A stretch of 64,000 nt of DNA from Variovorax sp. Root411 (GCF_001425205.1 NZ_LMDW01000015.1:1-64000), one strand, 5' to 3'; positions 17,137 to 26,578 are shown, counted from the first letter of the stretch. Notes: generated from the sequence alone by a model not told the origin. Numbers and translations are program-made.

Positions 17137-18495
17137 ATGCCCACATTCGACTTCGATCTCTTCGTCATCGGCGGCGGCAGCGGCGGCGTTCGCGCCGCGC
17201 GCATGGCGGCGCAGACGGGCGCCCGCGTCGGGCTGGCCGAGGCCGCCGAACTCGGCGGCACCTGCGTCAACGTGGGCTGCATCCCGAAAAAGCTCTACAG
17301 CTATGCGGCCGGCTACGCCGAATCGTTCGAAGAAGCCGCGGGCTACGGATGGAAGCTGCCCCAGGCGCCGCAGTTCGACTGGGCGCACCTGAAGTCGCAA
17401 CGCGCCAGGGAGATCACGCGGCTCAACGGCATCTATGCCTCGCTGCTGAAGAACTCGGGCGTCACGCTCATCGCCGGCTGGGCGCAGCTGGCCGACGCCC
17501 ATACGGTGGAAGTCGACGGCAAGCGCCACACCGCGCGGCACCTGCTGGTGGCCACCGGCGGCACGCCCTACGTGCCCGACATTCCGGGCCGCGAACACGT
17601 CGTGAGCTCCGACGCGATGTTCGACCTCGACCCCTTCCCCAAGCGCCTGCTGGTGGTGGGCGGCGGCTACATCGCGTGCGAGTTCGCATCGATCTTCAAC
17701 GGCCTCGGCGCTCAGGTCACGCAGTTGCACCGCCGCGCGCACCTGCTCACCGGCTTCGACGACGACGTGCGGCAGTTTCTTGCGAACGAGATGGGCAAGG
17801 CCGGCGTCGACGTGCGGCTGAACTGCGAAGCCGCATCGGTCACGCGCGGGCCGCACGGGCTTGCCGTCACGCTGGCGCGCGGCCAGCAGATCGAGGCCGA
17901 CACGGTGCTCTTCGCCACCGGTCGCGTGCCCAACACGCAGGGGCTCGGTCTCGAGGCGGCGGGCGTGAAGCTCGACGAGCGCGGCGCCATCGCGGTCGAT
18001 GCGCACTACCGCAGCTCGGTGCCGTCGATCCATGCGGTGGGCGATGTATCGACGCGCGTGCAACTCACGCCGGTGGCGCTGGCCGAGGCGATGGTGGTGG
18101 TCGACGAACTCTTCGGCAAGGGCAAGCGCCGGCTCGACTACGAGTTCATTCCCACGGCCGTGTTCACGCACCCGAACATCGGCACCTGCGGCTACACCGA
18201 ACTCGAAGCGCGCGCGAAGTTCGGCGAGGTCGCGGTGTTCTCGAGCGAGTTCAAATCGCTGCGCCACACGCTGTCGGGCCGCAGCGAGCGCACGTTCATG
18301 AAGCTGGTGGTCGAGAAGGCCACCGACCGCGTCGTCGGCCTGCACATGGTGGGCGCGGACGCGGGCGAAGTCGTGCAGGGCTTCGCGGTGGCGATGCGCG
18401 CCGGCGCGACGAAGGCGCTGTTCGACAGCACCATCGGCATACACCCGACCGCGGCCGAAGAGTTCGTGACGATGCGCGAGCCCATGCCAGGCTAG
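17137..18495 (+). CDS. gor: Glutathione-disulfide reductase
   Basis: 452 aa FAD-dependent disulfide oxidoreductase that reduces GSSG with NADPH. The FAD loop is [13 protein letters not shown] (residues 9-21), the redox disulfide is [13 protein letters not shown] (about 41-53), the NAD(P) loop is [15 protein letters not shown] followed by HRRAH, where the Arg pair favours NADPH, and the catalytic His-Glu is in [10 protein letters not shown] near the C-terminus. Length matches bacterial Gor (about 450). AAGGAG lies 8 bases before the ATG. Its stop overlaps the stop of the convergent panE-type gene in the tetranucleotide CTAG. Confidence 0.93.
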   Translation: MPTFDFDLFVIGGGSGGVRAARMAAQTGARVGLAEAAELGGTCVNVGCIPKKLYSYAAGYAESFEEAAGYGWKLPQAPQFDWAHLKSQRAREITRLNGIYASLLKNSGVTLIAGWAQLADAHTVEVDGKRHTARHLLVATGGTPYVPDIPGREHVVSSDAMFDLDPFPKRLLVVGGGYIACEFASIFNGLGAQVTQLHRRAHLLTGFDDDVRQFLANEMGKAGVDVRLNCEAASVTRGPHGLAVTLARGQQIEADTVLFATGRVPNTQGLGLEAAGVKLDERGAIAVDAHYRSSVPSIHAVGDVSTRVQLTPVALAEAMVVVDELFGKGKRRLDYEFIPTAVFTHPNIGTCGYTELEARAKFGEVAVFSSEFKSLRHTLSGRSERTFMKLVVEKATDRVVGLHMVGADAGEVVQGFAVAMRAGATKALFDSTIGIHPTAAEEFVTMREPMPG

Positions 18496-19388
18496 CGCTG
18501 CTTGCCTTCGAGCAGCTTCACCATCACGAACAGCACGCGGTTCGCCGGCGTGGGCACGCCGAGCGCCTCGCCGCGACGCACGACCAGGCCGTTGAGGTGG
18601 TCGATCTCGCTGAGCTTGCCGCGCGCGAGATCCTGCGCGGTGGACGAGTACTGCGAGGGCATGGTCTGCGCGATGCCGCGCACGGCGGCGTCGGTGTCGC
18701 CGGGCACCACGACGCCCTCGGCTTTTGCGACAGCGAGGCATTCGGCCACCACGTCGCGGATCACCTCGGCCACGCCCGTGCCTTTCACGAGCACGCCGTA
18801 CGGCAGCTGCGTGACGGCCGACAGCGCGTTGTAGGCACAGTTGAGGATCAGCTTGGCCCACAGCGAGCCGCGCACGTTGTCGGAGATCTGCGTGGGCACG
18901 CCTGCGGCGGCCAGATGCCGAGCAACCTGTTCGCTCATGCGCGAGGGCGCAATCACCAGCTCGCCGCGCCCGTGGTGCTTCACGTGGCCCGGCCCCGCCA
19001 TCTCTGTCGCCACGTAGACCACGGCCGCCGCCACCTCGTTCGACGGCAGCACCGGGCGCACGCGCTCGTCGTTGTCGACGCCGTTCTGCAATGTGAGCAC
19101 CAGCGCGCCGGGAGAGAGGTGCGGCTTGATCTGCGCGGCGGCCGATTCGCTGTCGGTGGACTTCACGCAGAACAGAACGAGGTCGGCGCCGTGCACCGCG
19201 CTGGCTTCGGTGCTGGCTGCCACCTTCACGAATTCGTCGAAGGCCTTGGTCTCCAGCCGAAGCCCGCTGGCGTTGACGGCCTCCACATGCGAAGGCCGCC
19301 CGATCAGCACCACCTCGTGTCCGGCGCGCGCCAGCATGGCGCCGTAGTAGCACCCGACTGCGCCGGCGCCCATGATTGCGACTTTCAT
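18492..19388 (-). CDS. 2-dehydropantoate 2-reductase family protein
   Basis: 298 aa. NADPH-dependent reduction of ketopantoate to pantoate is the family reaction. The Rossmann loop is [20 protein letters not shown] at the very start; the catalytic Lys region appears as [18 protein letters not shown] and the C-terminal domain has [20 protein letters not shown] with the conserved Glu. Several paralogues of PanE are common in Comamonadaceae, so this copy may act on another 2-keto acid. It overlaps gor tail-to-tail by 3 bp and is divergent from the UDP-glucose dehydrogenase gene. Confidence 0.87.
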   Translation of the reverse strand: MKVAIMGAGAVGCYYGAMLARAGHEVVLIGRPSHVEAVNASGLRLETKAFDEFVKVAASTEASAVHGADLVLFCVKSTDSESAAAQIKPHLSPGALVLTLQNGVDNDERVRPVLPSNEVAAAVVYVATEMAGPGHVKHHGRGELVIAPSRMSEQVARHLAAAGVPTQISDNVRGSLWAKLILNCAYNALSAVTQLPYGVLVKGTGVAEVIRDVVAECLAVAKAEGVVVPGDTDAAVRGIAQTMPSQYSSTAQDLARGKLSEIDHLNGLVVRRGEALGVPTPANRVLFVMVKLLEGKQR

Positions 19389-19532
19389 TGCATCACCCTT
19401 CGCGGTTGTTCCTGTGAGCCGCCGAGGTTAATGGTTCGGTGCCGGGCGCGGCCGACCGGCCGGCCATGCCCGCGCTGAAGGCCGTACCTTGGACAGGAAC
19501 GCCGCGGCACGTGTGCTGTCATCATCGGACAG

Positions 19533-20948
19533 ATGCATGTCGACACATCTTTCCCCCGCTCCCCCTCGGCCGCCAGCGGCACCGCACAGGCCACGCCAGT
19601 GGAGAGCCTGCGCGTGTGCGTGGTGGGCACGGGCTACGTGGGCCTGGTGTCGGGCGCCTGCCTCGCGACCTTCGGCCACACGGTGTGCTGCGTCGACACC
19701 GACGCCGCGCGCCTCGCGCAACTCGCGGCCGGCCAGGCGCCGTTCCACGAACCCGGACTGCAGGCATTGCTCGCCCAGGGGCTGGAGCGCCTGCGCTTTT
19801 CGCCACACGCCGCCGAAGCCGCCGCCGACGCCGAGGTGGTGATCGTGGCGGTCGGCACGCCGCTCGCGCACGACGGCGTGGGCACCGACCTGTCGCAATT
19901 GCTCGCGGCCGTGCAGGCGGTGGCCCCCGCCCTGCCGGCCTCGGCGGTGCTGGTGCTCAAATCGACCTCCCCCGTGGGCACGGGCGATGCCGTGGCCACC
20001 CTGCTGCGCGAGCTGCGCCCGGAGGCGGACATCGCGGTCGCCTGCAACCCCGAGTTTCTGCGCGAGGGCCATGCCATCTCGGACTTCTGCCACCCCGACC
20101 GCATCGTCTTCGGCACCGACAGCGCGCATGCCGAGGCGGTGCTGCGCCGGCTTCACGCGGCGCAGTTGCAAGCCGGCGTGCCGGTGGTGGCCACCACGCG
20201 GCGCACAGCCGAACTCGTCAAGTACGCGGCGAATGCCTTCCTGGCGACCAAGCTGGCATTCATCAACGAGATCGCCGACCTCTGCGAGTGCCTGGACACC
20301 CAGGTGGAAGACGTGGCGCTCGGCATCGGGCTCGACCCGCGCATCGGCGCGCAGTACCTGCGGCCCGGCCCGGGCTACGGCGGCTCCTGCCTGCCCAAGG
20401 ACCTCGTCGCGCTGGCGGGCACCGCACGCGCGCACGGCATGCCGCTGGCCATCGTGGAAGCCGTGGCCCAGCTCAACGAGGACCGCAAGGTGCGCATGCA
20501 GCGCAAAATCACCGAGGCCTGCGGCGGCGACGTGCGGAGCCGTGCGATCGCGTTGCTGGGCGCGGCCTTCAAGCCCGACACCGACGACGTTCGTGCCTCG
20601 CCGGCGCTCTCGCTGGCCGCCGCGCTGCTGGCCGCGGGCGCGACGGTGCGGCTGTCGGACCCGAAGGCGCTCGAACGCGCGCGCACCGTGCTGCCCGGCG
20701 CGGCGTTCTTCGCCGACCCCGTCGAATGCGCCGCGGGCTGCGACGCCGTGGTGATCGCGACCGAGTGGCCCGTCTACGCCCAGCTCGACCTGCACCGGCT
20801 GCGCGCCGGCATGCGCGGGGCGGTGCTGATCGACCTGCGCAACCTCCATGCGCCCGCCGCCGCCCGCGCCGCGGGCTTCACCTATGTCGGACTGGGCCGC
20901 GGCAAGGGCGGCCTCGGCGAAACGGCCACCTTGACGCGTACCCCATGA
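19533..20948 (+). CDS. ugd: UDP-glucose 6-dehydrogenase
   Basis: 471 aa. Oxidises UDP-glucose to UDP-glucuronate with two NAD for polysaccharide or lipid A-type sugar synthesis. NAD loop VVGTGYVGLVSGACLA follows an N-terminal extension of about 25 residues; the central signature is AELVKYAANAFLATKLAFIN, the catalytic Cys is in PGYGGSCLPKDL, and the C-terminal domain begins at ALLGAAFKPDTDDVRASPAL. The next gene, a glycosyltransferase, starts inside its stop codon (ATGA), so the two are coupled and the sugar nucleotide may feed a glycan built by it. Confidence 0.94.
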   Translation: MHVDTSFPRSPSAASGTAQATPVESLRVCVVGTGYVGLVSGACLATFGHTVCCVDTDAARLAQLAAGQAPFHEPGLQALLAQGLERLRFSPHAAEAAADAEVVIVAVGTPLAHDGVGTDLSQLLAAVQAVAPALPASAVLVLKSTSPVGTGDAVATLLRELRPEADIAVACNPEFLREGHAISDFCHPDRIVFGTDSAHAEAVLRRLHAAQLQAGVPVVATTRRTAELVKYAANAFLATKLAFINEIADLCECLDTQVEDVALGIGLDPRIGAQYLRPGPGYGGSCLPKDLVALAGTARAHGMPLAIVEAVAQLNEDRKVRMQRKITEACGGDVRSRAIALLGAAFKPDTDDVRASPALSLAAALLAAGATVRLSDPKALERARTVLPGAAFFADPVECAAGCDAVVIATEWPVYAQLDLHRLRAGMRGAVLIDLRNLHAPAAARAAGFTYVGLGRGKGGLGETATLTRTP

Positions 20949-22060
20949 ACCCCGCTGCCGAACAACCCCGCACCTGCGTCTACACCATCCTCGTGGGCGA
21001 CTACGAACCCCTGAACGAGCAGCCGGTGGCGGCGCGCTCGTCGCTGCCCTTCCTGTGCCTGACGGACGACCCGGCACTGACCAGCGACACCTGGCAGGTG
21101 GTGCAGGTGCCCACCGTGTTCGGCATGGACCCGGTGCGCAGCCAGCGCATGCTGAAGATCTGCCCGCACGAGGTGGAGGCGCTGCGCGGCTTCGACCGTT
21201 CGCTCTACGTGGACAACTCGGTGATCCTGCGCGAGACGCCCGAAGAGGTGATCGCGCGCCACCCGCACGGCTCGGGCATGGGGTTGCCGCTGCACAGCTA
21301 CCGCGACAGCGTGCTGGACGAGTTCATCGAGGTGGCGCGACTGGGCCTGGACGATTCCGGGCGCATCTTCGAGCAGCTCAACCACTACCTGGGCGAAGAC
21401 GATCCCGCGCTGGCCGAGCCGCCGCACTGGACGGCCATTCTGCTGCGCGACCACCGCCATCCGAAGGTGCGCGACGCGATGTCGCGCTGGCTGGCGCACG
21501 TGCTGCGCTATTCGCGGCGCGACCAGCTCTCGTTCAATACGGCGGTGCGCGCGGCGGGGTTCGCGCCCGACGCCTGGCCGCTCGACAACCGGCAGTCGTG
21601 GTTTCACACCTGGCCGCACACTGCACAGCGCCGGCATCTGGGCGGCATGCGCCATCCGGTCAATTCGGCCATGCCCTGGCAGGCAAGGCTGCGCGAACTG
21701 CAGGGCCAGCTCGAGACGGCGCGCACGGAAACCGACAGGCTGCGTGCCGACCTGCAGGGCGCGGGCGCGCACGCGGCCGACCTGGCGCACCGCCTCCAGT
21801 CGGCCGAGGCGGCAGCCGTCGCCCGCGACACGCAGGAACGGCAGCAGGCCGAGGTACATGCCGCCGTGGCAGCCCGATGGCAGGAAGAGAGCAGCGCCCT
21901 GAAGGCCGAATTGGCCGGTGCGCGGCACCGCGCCGAGCAGTTGCAGCGCGAGGCCGAAACGGCGCACGGCGGCACCGCTGCCGTATTGGCCGCCGTACGC
22001 GCGAGCACCAGCTGGCGCGTGACGGCGCCACTGCGCCGCCTGAAGCGTTGGCTGAGGTGA
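20945..22060 (+). CDS. Putative glycosyltransferase with coiled-coil tail (DUF616/TOD1-like)
   Basis: 371 aa. The N-terminal 230 residues (CVYTILVGDYEPLNE, LCLTDDPALTSDTWQVV, FDRSLYVDNSVIL) resemble the DUF616 glycosyltransferase-like domain; YVDNS occupies the place of a DxD-type metal site. Residues about 240-345 are a heptad-like, Ala/Glu/Gln/Arg-rich coiled coil, and the protein ends with STSWRVTAPLRRLKRWLR, a tail seen on many cell-surface glycosyltransferases. It overlaps ugd by 4 bp. Substrate unknown; surface polysaccharide assembly is inferred from the neighbour. Confidence 0.72.
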   Translation: MNPAAEQPRTCVYTILVGDYEPLNEQPVAARSSLPFLCLTDDPALTSDTWQVVQVPTVFGMDPVRSQRMLKICPHEVEALRGFDRSLYVDNSVILRETPEEVIARHPHGSGMGLPLHSYRDSVLDEFIEVARLGLDDSGRIFEQLNHYLGEDDPALAEPPHWTAILLRDHRHPKVRDAMSRWLAHVLRYSRRDQLSFNTAVRAAGFAPDAWPLDNRQSWFHTWPHTAQRRHLGGMRHPVNSAMPWQARLRELQGQLETARTETDRLRADLQGAGAHAADLAHRLQSAEAAAVARDTQERQQAEVHAAVAARWQEESSALKAELAGARHRAEQLQREAETAHGGTAAVLAAVRASTSWRVTAPLRRLKRWLR

Positions 22061-22091
22061 AACCGGCGCGGCCGCATTGCACAATGCCGCC

Positions 22092-23609
22092 ATGCCCTAC
22101 ATGCCCACCTTCGTCGCTCCCGCCCGCTTCACCGACGCCGCCGCCGCACTCGAACAGGTCAAGACCATCTACCAGGGCGGCCTGGCCCACCTGCGCGAAT
22201 CGATGCTGCGCTTCGTTGCCGGCGAGGCGCTGCCGGGCCGGGCGCGGGCCTGCTATCCCTTCGTGCGGGTGCATACGCACACCGTCTCGCGCCACACGCC
22301 GCCAGCCAACGCCGGCCTGAGCTACGGCTTCGTCGCCGGGCCCGGCCGCTACGAGACGACGCTGACGCGGCCCGACCTGTTCTCGCGCTACTACCTCGAC
22401 CAGTTCCGCCTGCTGCTGGAGAACCACCAGGTCGAGCTCGAGGTGGGCACCAGCACGCAGCCCATTCCGATCCACTTCTCCTTTGCCGAGAACGATCACA
22501 TCGAAGGCACCATGAGCGCCGAGCGCCGCGCCCTGATGCGCGACGTGTTCGACCTGCCCGACCTGGGTGTGATGGACGACGGCATCGCCAACGGCACCTA
22601 CGAGGCGCGCGACGGCGAGGCCCAGCCGCTGTCGTTGTTCACGGCCGCGCGCGTGGACTACTCGCTGCACCGGCTGCGCCACTACACGGGCACCGCGCCC
22701 GAGTGGTTCCAGAACTTCGTCCTGTTCACCAACTATCAGTTCTACATCGACGAGTTCGTGCGCCTGGGCCACGAGGCGATGGCCGACGAGAACAGCGAGT
22801 ACGTCGCCTTCATCGAGCCCGGCAACGTGGTCACGCGCCGGCGCGGGCTGCCGGCCGGTTCGAGCACCACCTACGGCCACCTGCTCGACGGCAGCCAGGG
22901 CACCGCGCCGCCGCGGCTGCCGCAGATGCCGGCCTACCACCTGGTGCGCGAGGACTGCAGCGGCACCACCATGGTCAACATCGGCGTCGGCCCGGCCAAT
23001 GCCAAGACCATTACCGACCACATCGCGGTGCTGCGCCCGCATGCCTGGATGATGCTGGGCCACTGCGCCGGCCTGCGCAACACACAGCAGCTCGGCGACT
23101 ACGTGCTGGCCCACGCCTACGTGCGCGAAGACCACGTGCTCGACGAGGAGCTGCCGCAGTGGGTGCCGATTCCGGCGCTGTCGGAAATCCAGCTCGCGCT
23201 GGAAAAAGCCGTGGCCGACGTCACGCGCTACGAAGGCCCCGACCTCAAGAAGATCATGCGCACCGGCACCGTGGCCAGTACCGACAACCGCAACTGGGAG
23301 CTGCTGCCCGGCAACCAGCCGCAGCGCCGCTTCAGCCAGAGCCGCGCGGTGGCGCTCGACATGGAAAGCGCGACCATCGCGGCCAATGGCTTCCGCTTTC
23401 GCGTGCCCTACGGCACCCTGCTGTGCGTGAGCGACAAGCCGCTGCACGGCGAGATCAAGCTGCCCGGCATGGCCAACCACTTCTATCGCGAACGCGTGGA
23501 GCAGCACTTGCGCATCGGCATGCGGGCCATCGACATCCTGCGCGCGGAGGGATCGACACGGCTGCACAGCCGCAAGCTGCGCAGCTTCGACGAGGTGGCG
23601 TTCCAGTAA
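22092..23609 (+). CDS. amn: AMP nucleosidase
   Basis: 505 aa. Hydrolyses AMP to adenine and ribose 5-phosphate, controlling the AMP pool. The N-terminal AMP nucleosidase domain (YPFVRVHTHTVSRH, GRYETTLTRPDLFSRYYLDQ) and the C-terminal nucleoside-phosphorylase-like domain (MVNIGVGPANAKTITDHIA, WMMLGHCAGLRNTQQLGDYV, ALDMESATIAANGFRFRVPY) are both present; DMES carries the purine-binding Asp/Glu. Length fits the long AMN form (about 480-500). The ATG at 22,092 is preferred over a TTG 15 bases upstream. It lies 31 bp beyond the glycosyltransferase and may be cotranscribed without a functional link. Confidence 0.93.
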   Translation: MPYMPTFVAPARFTDAAAALEQVKTIYQGGLAHLRESMLRFVAGEALPGRARACYPFVRVHTHTVSRHTPPANAGLSYGFVAGPGRYETTLTRPDLFSRYYLDQFRLLLENHQVELEVGTSTQPIPIHFSFAENDHIEGTMSAERRALMRDVFDLPDLGVMDDGIANGTYEARDGEAQPLSLFTAARVDYSLHRLRHYTGTAPEWFQNFVLFTNYQFYIDEFVRLGHEAMADENSEYVAFIEPGNVVTRRRGLPAGSSTTYGHLLDGSQGTAPPRLPQMPAYHLVREDCSGTTMVNIGVGPANAKTITDHIAVLRPHAWMMLGHCAGLRNTQQLGDYVLAHAYVREDHVLDEELPQWVPIPALSEIQLALEKAVADVTRYEGPDLKKIMRTGTVASTDNRNWELLPGNQPQRRFSQSRAVALDMESATIAANGFRFRVPYGTLLCVSDKPLHGEIKLPGMANHFYRERVEQHLRIGMRAIDILRAEGSTRLHSRKLRSFDEVAFQ

Positions 23610-23639
23610 GCAAGTAAGAAGAACGGCTCCAGGAGGGCT

Positions 23640-23656
23640 GCCCCGAGCCTCGGGGC
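23640..23656 (+). terminator. Possible weak terminator after amn
   Basis: GCCCCGA (23,640-23,646), loop GCC, TCGGGGC (23,650-23,656). The stem is perfect, but only a broken T run (GGGTTTG) follows, so termination may be inefficient. Confidence 0.45.
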
Positions 23657-23711
23657 CTCAGGGTTTGTCCTGCCCGCTGCCGTACGGGATTGCCGAGTTT
23701 CGCGGACATCA

Positions 23712-23737
23712 TCCGGTGTACCCCACAGACAACCGGA
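23712..23737 (+). promoter_or_regulatory. Conserved hairpin or operator upstream of Bug gene 1
   Basis: TCCGGT (23,712-23,717) and ACCGGA (23,732-23,737) with a 14-base loop containing CACAGAC. It ends 6 bases before the ATG at 23,744, where a ribosome-binding site is expected. The paralogous gene has TCCAGTT/AACTGGA in the same place, a compensatory change. Confidence 0.6.
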
Positions 23738-23743
23738 AAAAAG

Positions 23744-24754
23744 ATGCCCCAGTCGCCTTCCGTTCCCCTCTCCCGCCGCAGCTTCTCGGCATGGATCGCG
23801 GCCTCGGCCGCAGCAGTCGGCGGGGGGCAGGCCGCCCTCTGGCCGCGCGCCGCGCACGCCGCCGACGCGCCCGTGAGCAGCAGGCTGCGCATCGTGATTC
23901 CCGCCAATGAAGGCGGTGGCTGGGACCAGACCGGCCGCGCGCTCGGCGCCGCGATGCTGGCGTCCGGCGCGGTCGGCAGCGTGGTGTACGAGAACATCGG
24001 CGGCAAGGGCGGCACCATCGGCCTGGCGAAGTACGCCGAGAAATACGATGCGGACCCCGACACGATCCTGATGAGCGGCATGGTCATGGTCGGTGCGGTG
24101 GCGCTGCAGAAGCCCGCCGTCACCATGGCCCACGTGGCGCCCATCGCCCGCCTCACCAGCGACTACGAGGTGGTGGCGGTGAAGGCCGATTCGCCCATCA
24201 AGACACCCAAGGACCTGATCGCGCAGCTGCGCGCCGATGCGGCCAACACCGTCATCGCAGGCGGCTCGGCCGGCGGCGTGGACCACATGTACGCCGGCAT
24301 GCTGGCGCGCGTGGCCGACGCCTCGCAGACGCTGGTCTACCAGCCGCACCCCGGCGGCGCGGAGGTGGTCGAGGCGCTGGCCAGCGGCAAGGCCGCGGCG
24401 GGCATCTCGGGCTACAGCGAATTCAGCGAAGGGCTGGCCAGCGGCAAGCTGCGCGCCATCGGCGTGTCGTCGAAGCGGCCGTTCCAGGGCATCGCGTCGG
24501 TGCGCGAGCAAGGCGTGGACGCCGATCTCGCCAACTGGCGCGGCGTGCTCACCGGCCGCAAGGTGCCGCCCTATCGCAAGGCGGCTCTGCTCGCCGTGGT
24601 ACGGCGCGCCACCGCCACCGATCTGTGGCAAAAAACCATCAAGCAGAACAACTGGGACCCCTTCTGGCTGGAGGGCAAGGATTTCGAGAATTTCCTCGAA
24701 ACCGACACGGCGATGGCCGGCCCGCTGATCTATCTGCTCAAGCTGAAAGCCTGA
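23744..24754 (+). CDS. Bug/TctC-family solute-binding protein, Tat-exported (copy 1)
   Basis: 336 aa from the ATG at 23,744. A twin-arginine-type signal (LSRRSFSAWIAASAAAVGG) ends near AHAAD, so the product is periplasmic. The mature protein (RLRIVIPANEGGGWDQTGRALGAAML, ENIGGKGGTIGLAKYAEKYD, LVYQPHPGGAEVVEALASGK) is of the tripartite tricarboxylate transporter receptor family; ANEGGGWDQTGR is the variant of the ligand loop typical of TctC-like carboxylate binders. No tctA or tctB gene is adjacent. It is the first of two tandem paralogues that are nearly identical after the signal peptide. Ligand unknown, probably an organic acid. Confidence 0.9.
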   Translation: MPQSPSVPLSRRSFSAWIAASAAAVGGGQAALWPRAAHAADAPVSSRLRIVIPANEGGGWDQTGRALGAAMLASGAVGSVVYENIGGKGGTIGLAKYAEKYDADPDTILMSGMVMVGAVALQKPAVTMAHVAPIARLTSDYEVVAVKADSPIKTPKDLIAQLRADAANTVIAGGSAGGVDHMYAGMLARVADASQTLVYQPHPGGAEVVEALASGKAAAGISGYSEFSEGLASGKLRAIGVSSKRPFQGIASVREQGVDADLANWRGVLTGRKVPPYRKAALLAVVRRATATDLWQKTIKQNNWDPFWLEGKDFENFLETDTAMAGPLIYLLKLKA

Positions 24755-24833
24755 AGGGCAACGGTTGCCGCTCAATTCCAAGGGTTTTCCCTAGATGTAA
24801 AACCTCAGAAGGCTGCTCGTTTTTCGGACATCA

Positions 24834-24859
24834 TCCAGTTACTTCTACAGACAACTGGA
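24834..24859 (+). promoter_or_regulatory. Conserved hairpin or operator upstream of Bug gene 2
   Basis: TCCAGTT (24,834-24,840) and AACTGGA (24,853-24,859), loop of 12 bases with TACAGAC. It ends 6 bases before the ATG at 24,866, matching the site before copy 1 in position and pairing. Confidence 0.6.
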
Positions 24860-24865
24860 AACAAA

Positions 24866-25873
24866 ATGCCGCAACCCGTGCCAGCCGGCCTTTCTCGCCG
24901 CAGCCTCGCTGCATGGATGGCATCAGCCGCCGTTGCGGGCGTGGTGCCCGAAGCGTTCTGGCCCCGGTTGGCTGGCGCGGCCGAACCGCAGCTGATCCCC
25001 AAGCTGCGCATCGTCATTCCCGCCAACGAAGGCGGCGGCTGGGACCAGACCGGCCGTGCGCTCGGTGCCGCGATGCTGGCGTCCGGCGCGGTGGGCGACG
25101 TCATTTACGAGAACATCGGCGGCAAGGGCGGCACCATCGGCCTGGCGAAGTACGTCGAAAAATACGACGCCGATCCCGACACCCTGCTGGTGAGCGGCAT
25201 GGTCATGGTCGGTGCGGTCGCACTGCAGAAGCCTGCCGTCACGATGGCGCAGGTCGCCCCCGTGGCACGGCTCACCAGCGACTACGAGGTGGTGGCGGTG
25301 AAGGCCGACTCGCCCATCAAGACACCCAAGGACCTGATCGCGCAACTGCGCGCCGATGCCGCCAAGACGGTCATCGCCGGCGGCTCGGCCGGCGGCGTGG
25401 ACCACATGTACGCCGGCATGCTGGCGCGCGTGGCCGGCAACGCAGCCGCACTGGTCTACCAGCCTTACCCCGGCGGGGCACAGGTGGTCGAAGCGCTCGA
25501 ATCGGGCAAGGCGGCCGCCGGCATCTCGGGCTACAGCGAGTTCAGCGACGGCTTGGCCAGCGGCAAGCTGCGCGCCATCGGCGTATCGGCCAAGCGTTCG
25601 TTCCTGGGCATTCCGGCGGTGCGCGAACAGGGCGTGGACGCCGACCTCGCCAACTGGCGCGGCGTGCTCACCGGCAAGAAGGTCCCGGCCGAACGCCGCG
25701 CCGTGCTGCTCGAAGCCGCGCGCCGCGCCACCCAGGCCGACCTCTGGCAAAAGACCATCAAGCGCAACAACTGGGACGCGTACTGGATGGCGGGCAAGGA
25801 CTTCGAGAGCTTCCTCGACCTCGATACGGCGATGGCCGGCCCGCTGATCTATCTGCTCAAGCTCAAAGCCTGA
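24866..25873 (+). CDS. Bug/TctC-family solute-binding protein, Tat-exported (copy 2)
   Basis: 335 aa, paralogue of the protein at 23,744. The signal again carries a twin arginine (LSRRSLAAWMASAAVAGV) and ends near AGAAEPQ. The mature part differs at scattered positions only (for example KYVEKYDADPDTLLVS against KYAEKYDADPDTILMS). Both keep the ANEGGGWDQTGR loop and the C-terminal MAGPLIYLLKLKA. The two may have diverged in expression or in ligand fine-tuning. The convergent regulator gene ends 12 bp beyond its stop. Confidence 0.9.
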   Translation: MPQPVPAGLSRRSLAAWMASAAVAGVVPEAFWPRLAGAAEPQLIPKLRIVIPANEGGGWDQTGRALGAAMLASGAVGDVIYENIGGKGGTIGLAKYVEKYDADPDTLLVSGMVMVGAVALQKPAVTMAQVAPVARLTSDYEVVAVKADSPIKTPKDLIAQLRADAAKTVIAGGSAGGVDHMYAGMLARVAGNAAALVYQPYPGGAQVVEALESGKAAAGISGYSEFSDGLASGKLRAIGVSAKRSFLGIPAVREQGVDADLANWRGVLTGKKVPAERRAVLLEAARRATQADLWQKTIKRNNWDAYWMAGKDFESFLDLDTAMAGPLIYLLKLKA

Positions 25874-25885
25874 TCGCCCGGCGCT

Positions 25886-26578
25886 TCAAGAAAAAAGCTC
25901 CGGCATCTCCCGCTGCGCCTTCGGCGTCAGCGTGAGCGCCCGCCCGTCCAGCTCCTGCCGTACCCATCCCCGGCGCAGCGAGAGCTGCAGCCACGCGGCA
26001 CCCAACGCGCCGCCCAGGTGCGGCCGGCGCTCGCTCCAGTCCAGGCAGGCGCAGGCAAAGCGCCGGCGCGAGCGGCGCACCACATCGACCTCGACGCCCA
26101 GGCTCTCCAGCGCGATCGCGCCTTCGGAGGTGAGCTCGTACGAGCCGCTCTGCAGGCCGCTGAGCCAGCCCTGGGCATGCAGCCGGTCGTGCAGCGCGAC
26201 GCCCGCCGTGCCCGCCATGTGGTCGTAGCAGGTGCGCGCGCTGCGCAGACGGCTCGGCGTGCTCGGCTCGAACCCGGGCGTGCGCGGCGTGCCGGCCACC
26301 ACCATCAGGCTTTCGAGCGCGGCGGCGACGTCGTCGCTGGCGAGGCGGAAGTAGCGGTGCTTGCCCTGCACCAGCAGATCGACGAGGCGTTCGTCCTTCA
26401 GGCGCGCGAGGTGCGCGCTGGCGGTCGACGCGGCCACCTCGGCGACGGTGGCGAGCTCGGTGGCGGTGCGCGCGTGGCCGTCCATCAGGCAGCTGAGCAT
26501 GCGGGCGCGCGCCGGTTCGGCGATGGCGCCGGCCAGGCGGGCCAGCTGGAAGTCGGCGGAGGAGGAAAGGGTGTCCAT
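25886..26578 (-). CDS. ArsR-type winged-helix transcriptional regulator, long form
   Basis: 230 aa. The N-terminal 95 residues are an ArsR-like winged helix (AIAEPARARMLSCLMDGHARTATELATVAEVAASTASAHLARLKDERLV, then a wing with GKHRYFRLA). A C-terminal extension of about 130 residues, with HMAGTAGVALHDRLHAQGWL and a Cys pair in RFACACLDWSERR, is typical of the group annotated simply as helix-turn-helix proteins. The ATG at 26,578 is preferred over one 144 bases upstream that would run into the P450 promoter. It is divergent from the P450 gene across an 82-bp gap holding a perfect inverted repeat, so it probably controls that gene and itself. Confidence 0.82.
   Translation of the reverse strand: MDTLSSSADFQLARLAGAIAEPARARMLSCLMDGHARTATELATVAEVAASTASAHLARLKDERLVDLLVQGKHRYFRLASDDVAAALESLMVVAGTPRTPGFEPSTPSRLRSARTCYDHMAGTAGVALHDRLHAQGWLSGLQSGSYELTSEGAIALESLGVEVDVVRRSRRRFACACLDWSERRPHLGGALGAAWLQLSLRRGWVRQELDGRALTLTPKAQREMPELFS

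Larger units (their letters stand above)
23699..24754 (+). repeat. Tandem duplication, unit 1
   Basis: The unit runs from CGGACATCATCC upstream of the first Bug gene to its stop codon. The second unit (24,821-25,873) repeats the same upstream hairpin and coding sequence. Most of the divergence between them is in the signal peptide and at synonymous positions, which indicates an old but well-conserved gene duplication. Confidence 0.85.
24821..25873 (+). repeat. Tandem duplication, unit 2
   Basis: Second copy of the unit at 23,699-24,754, including the upstream CGGACATCATCC, the hairpin and the full coding sequence ending in CTCAAGC-AAAGCCTGA. Confidence 0.85.
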
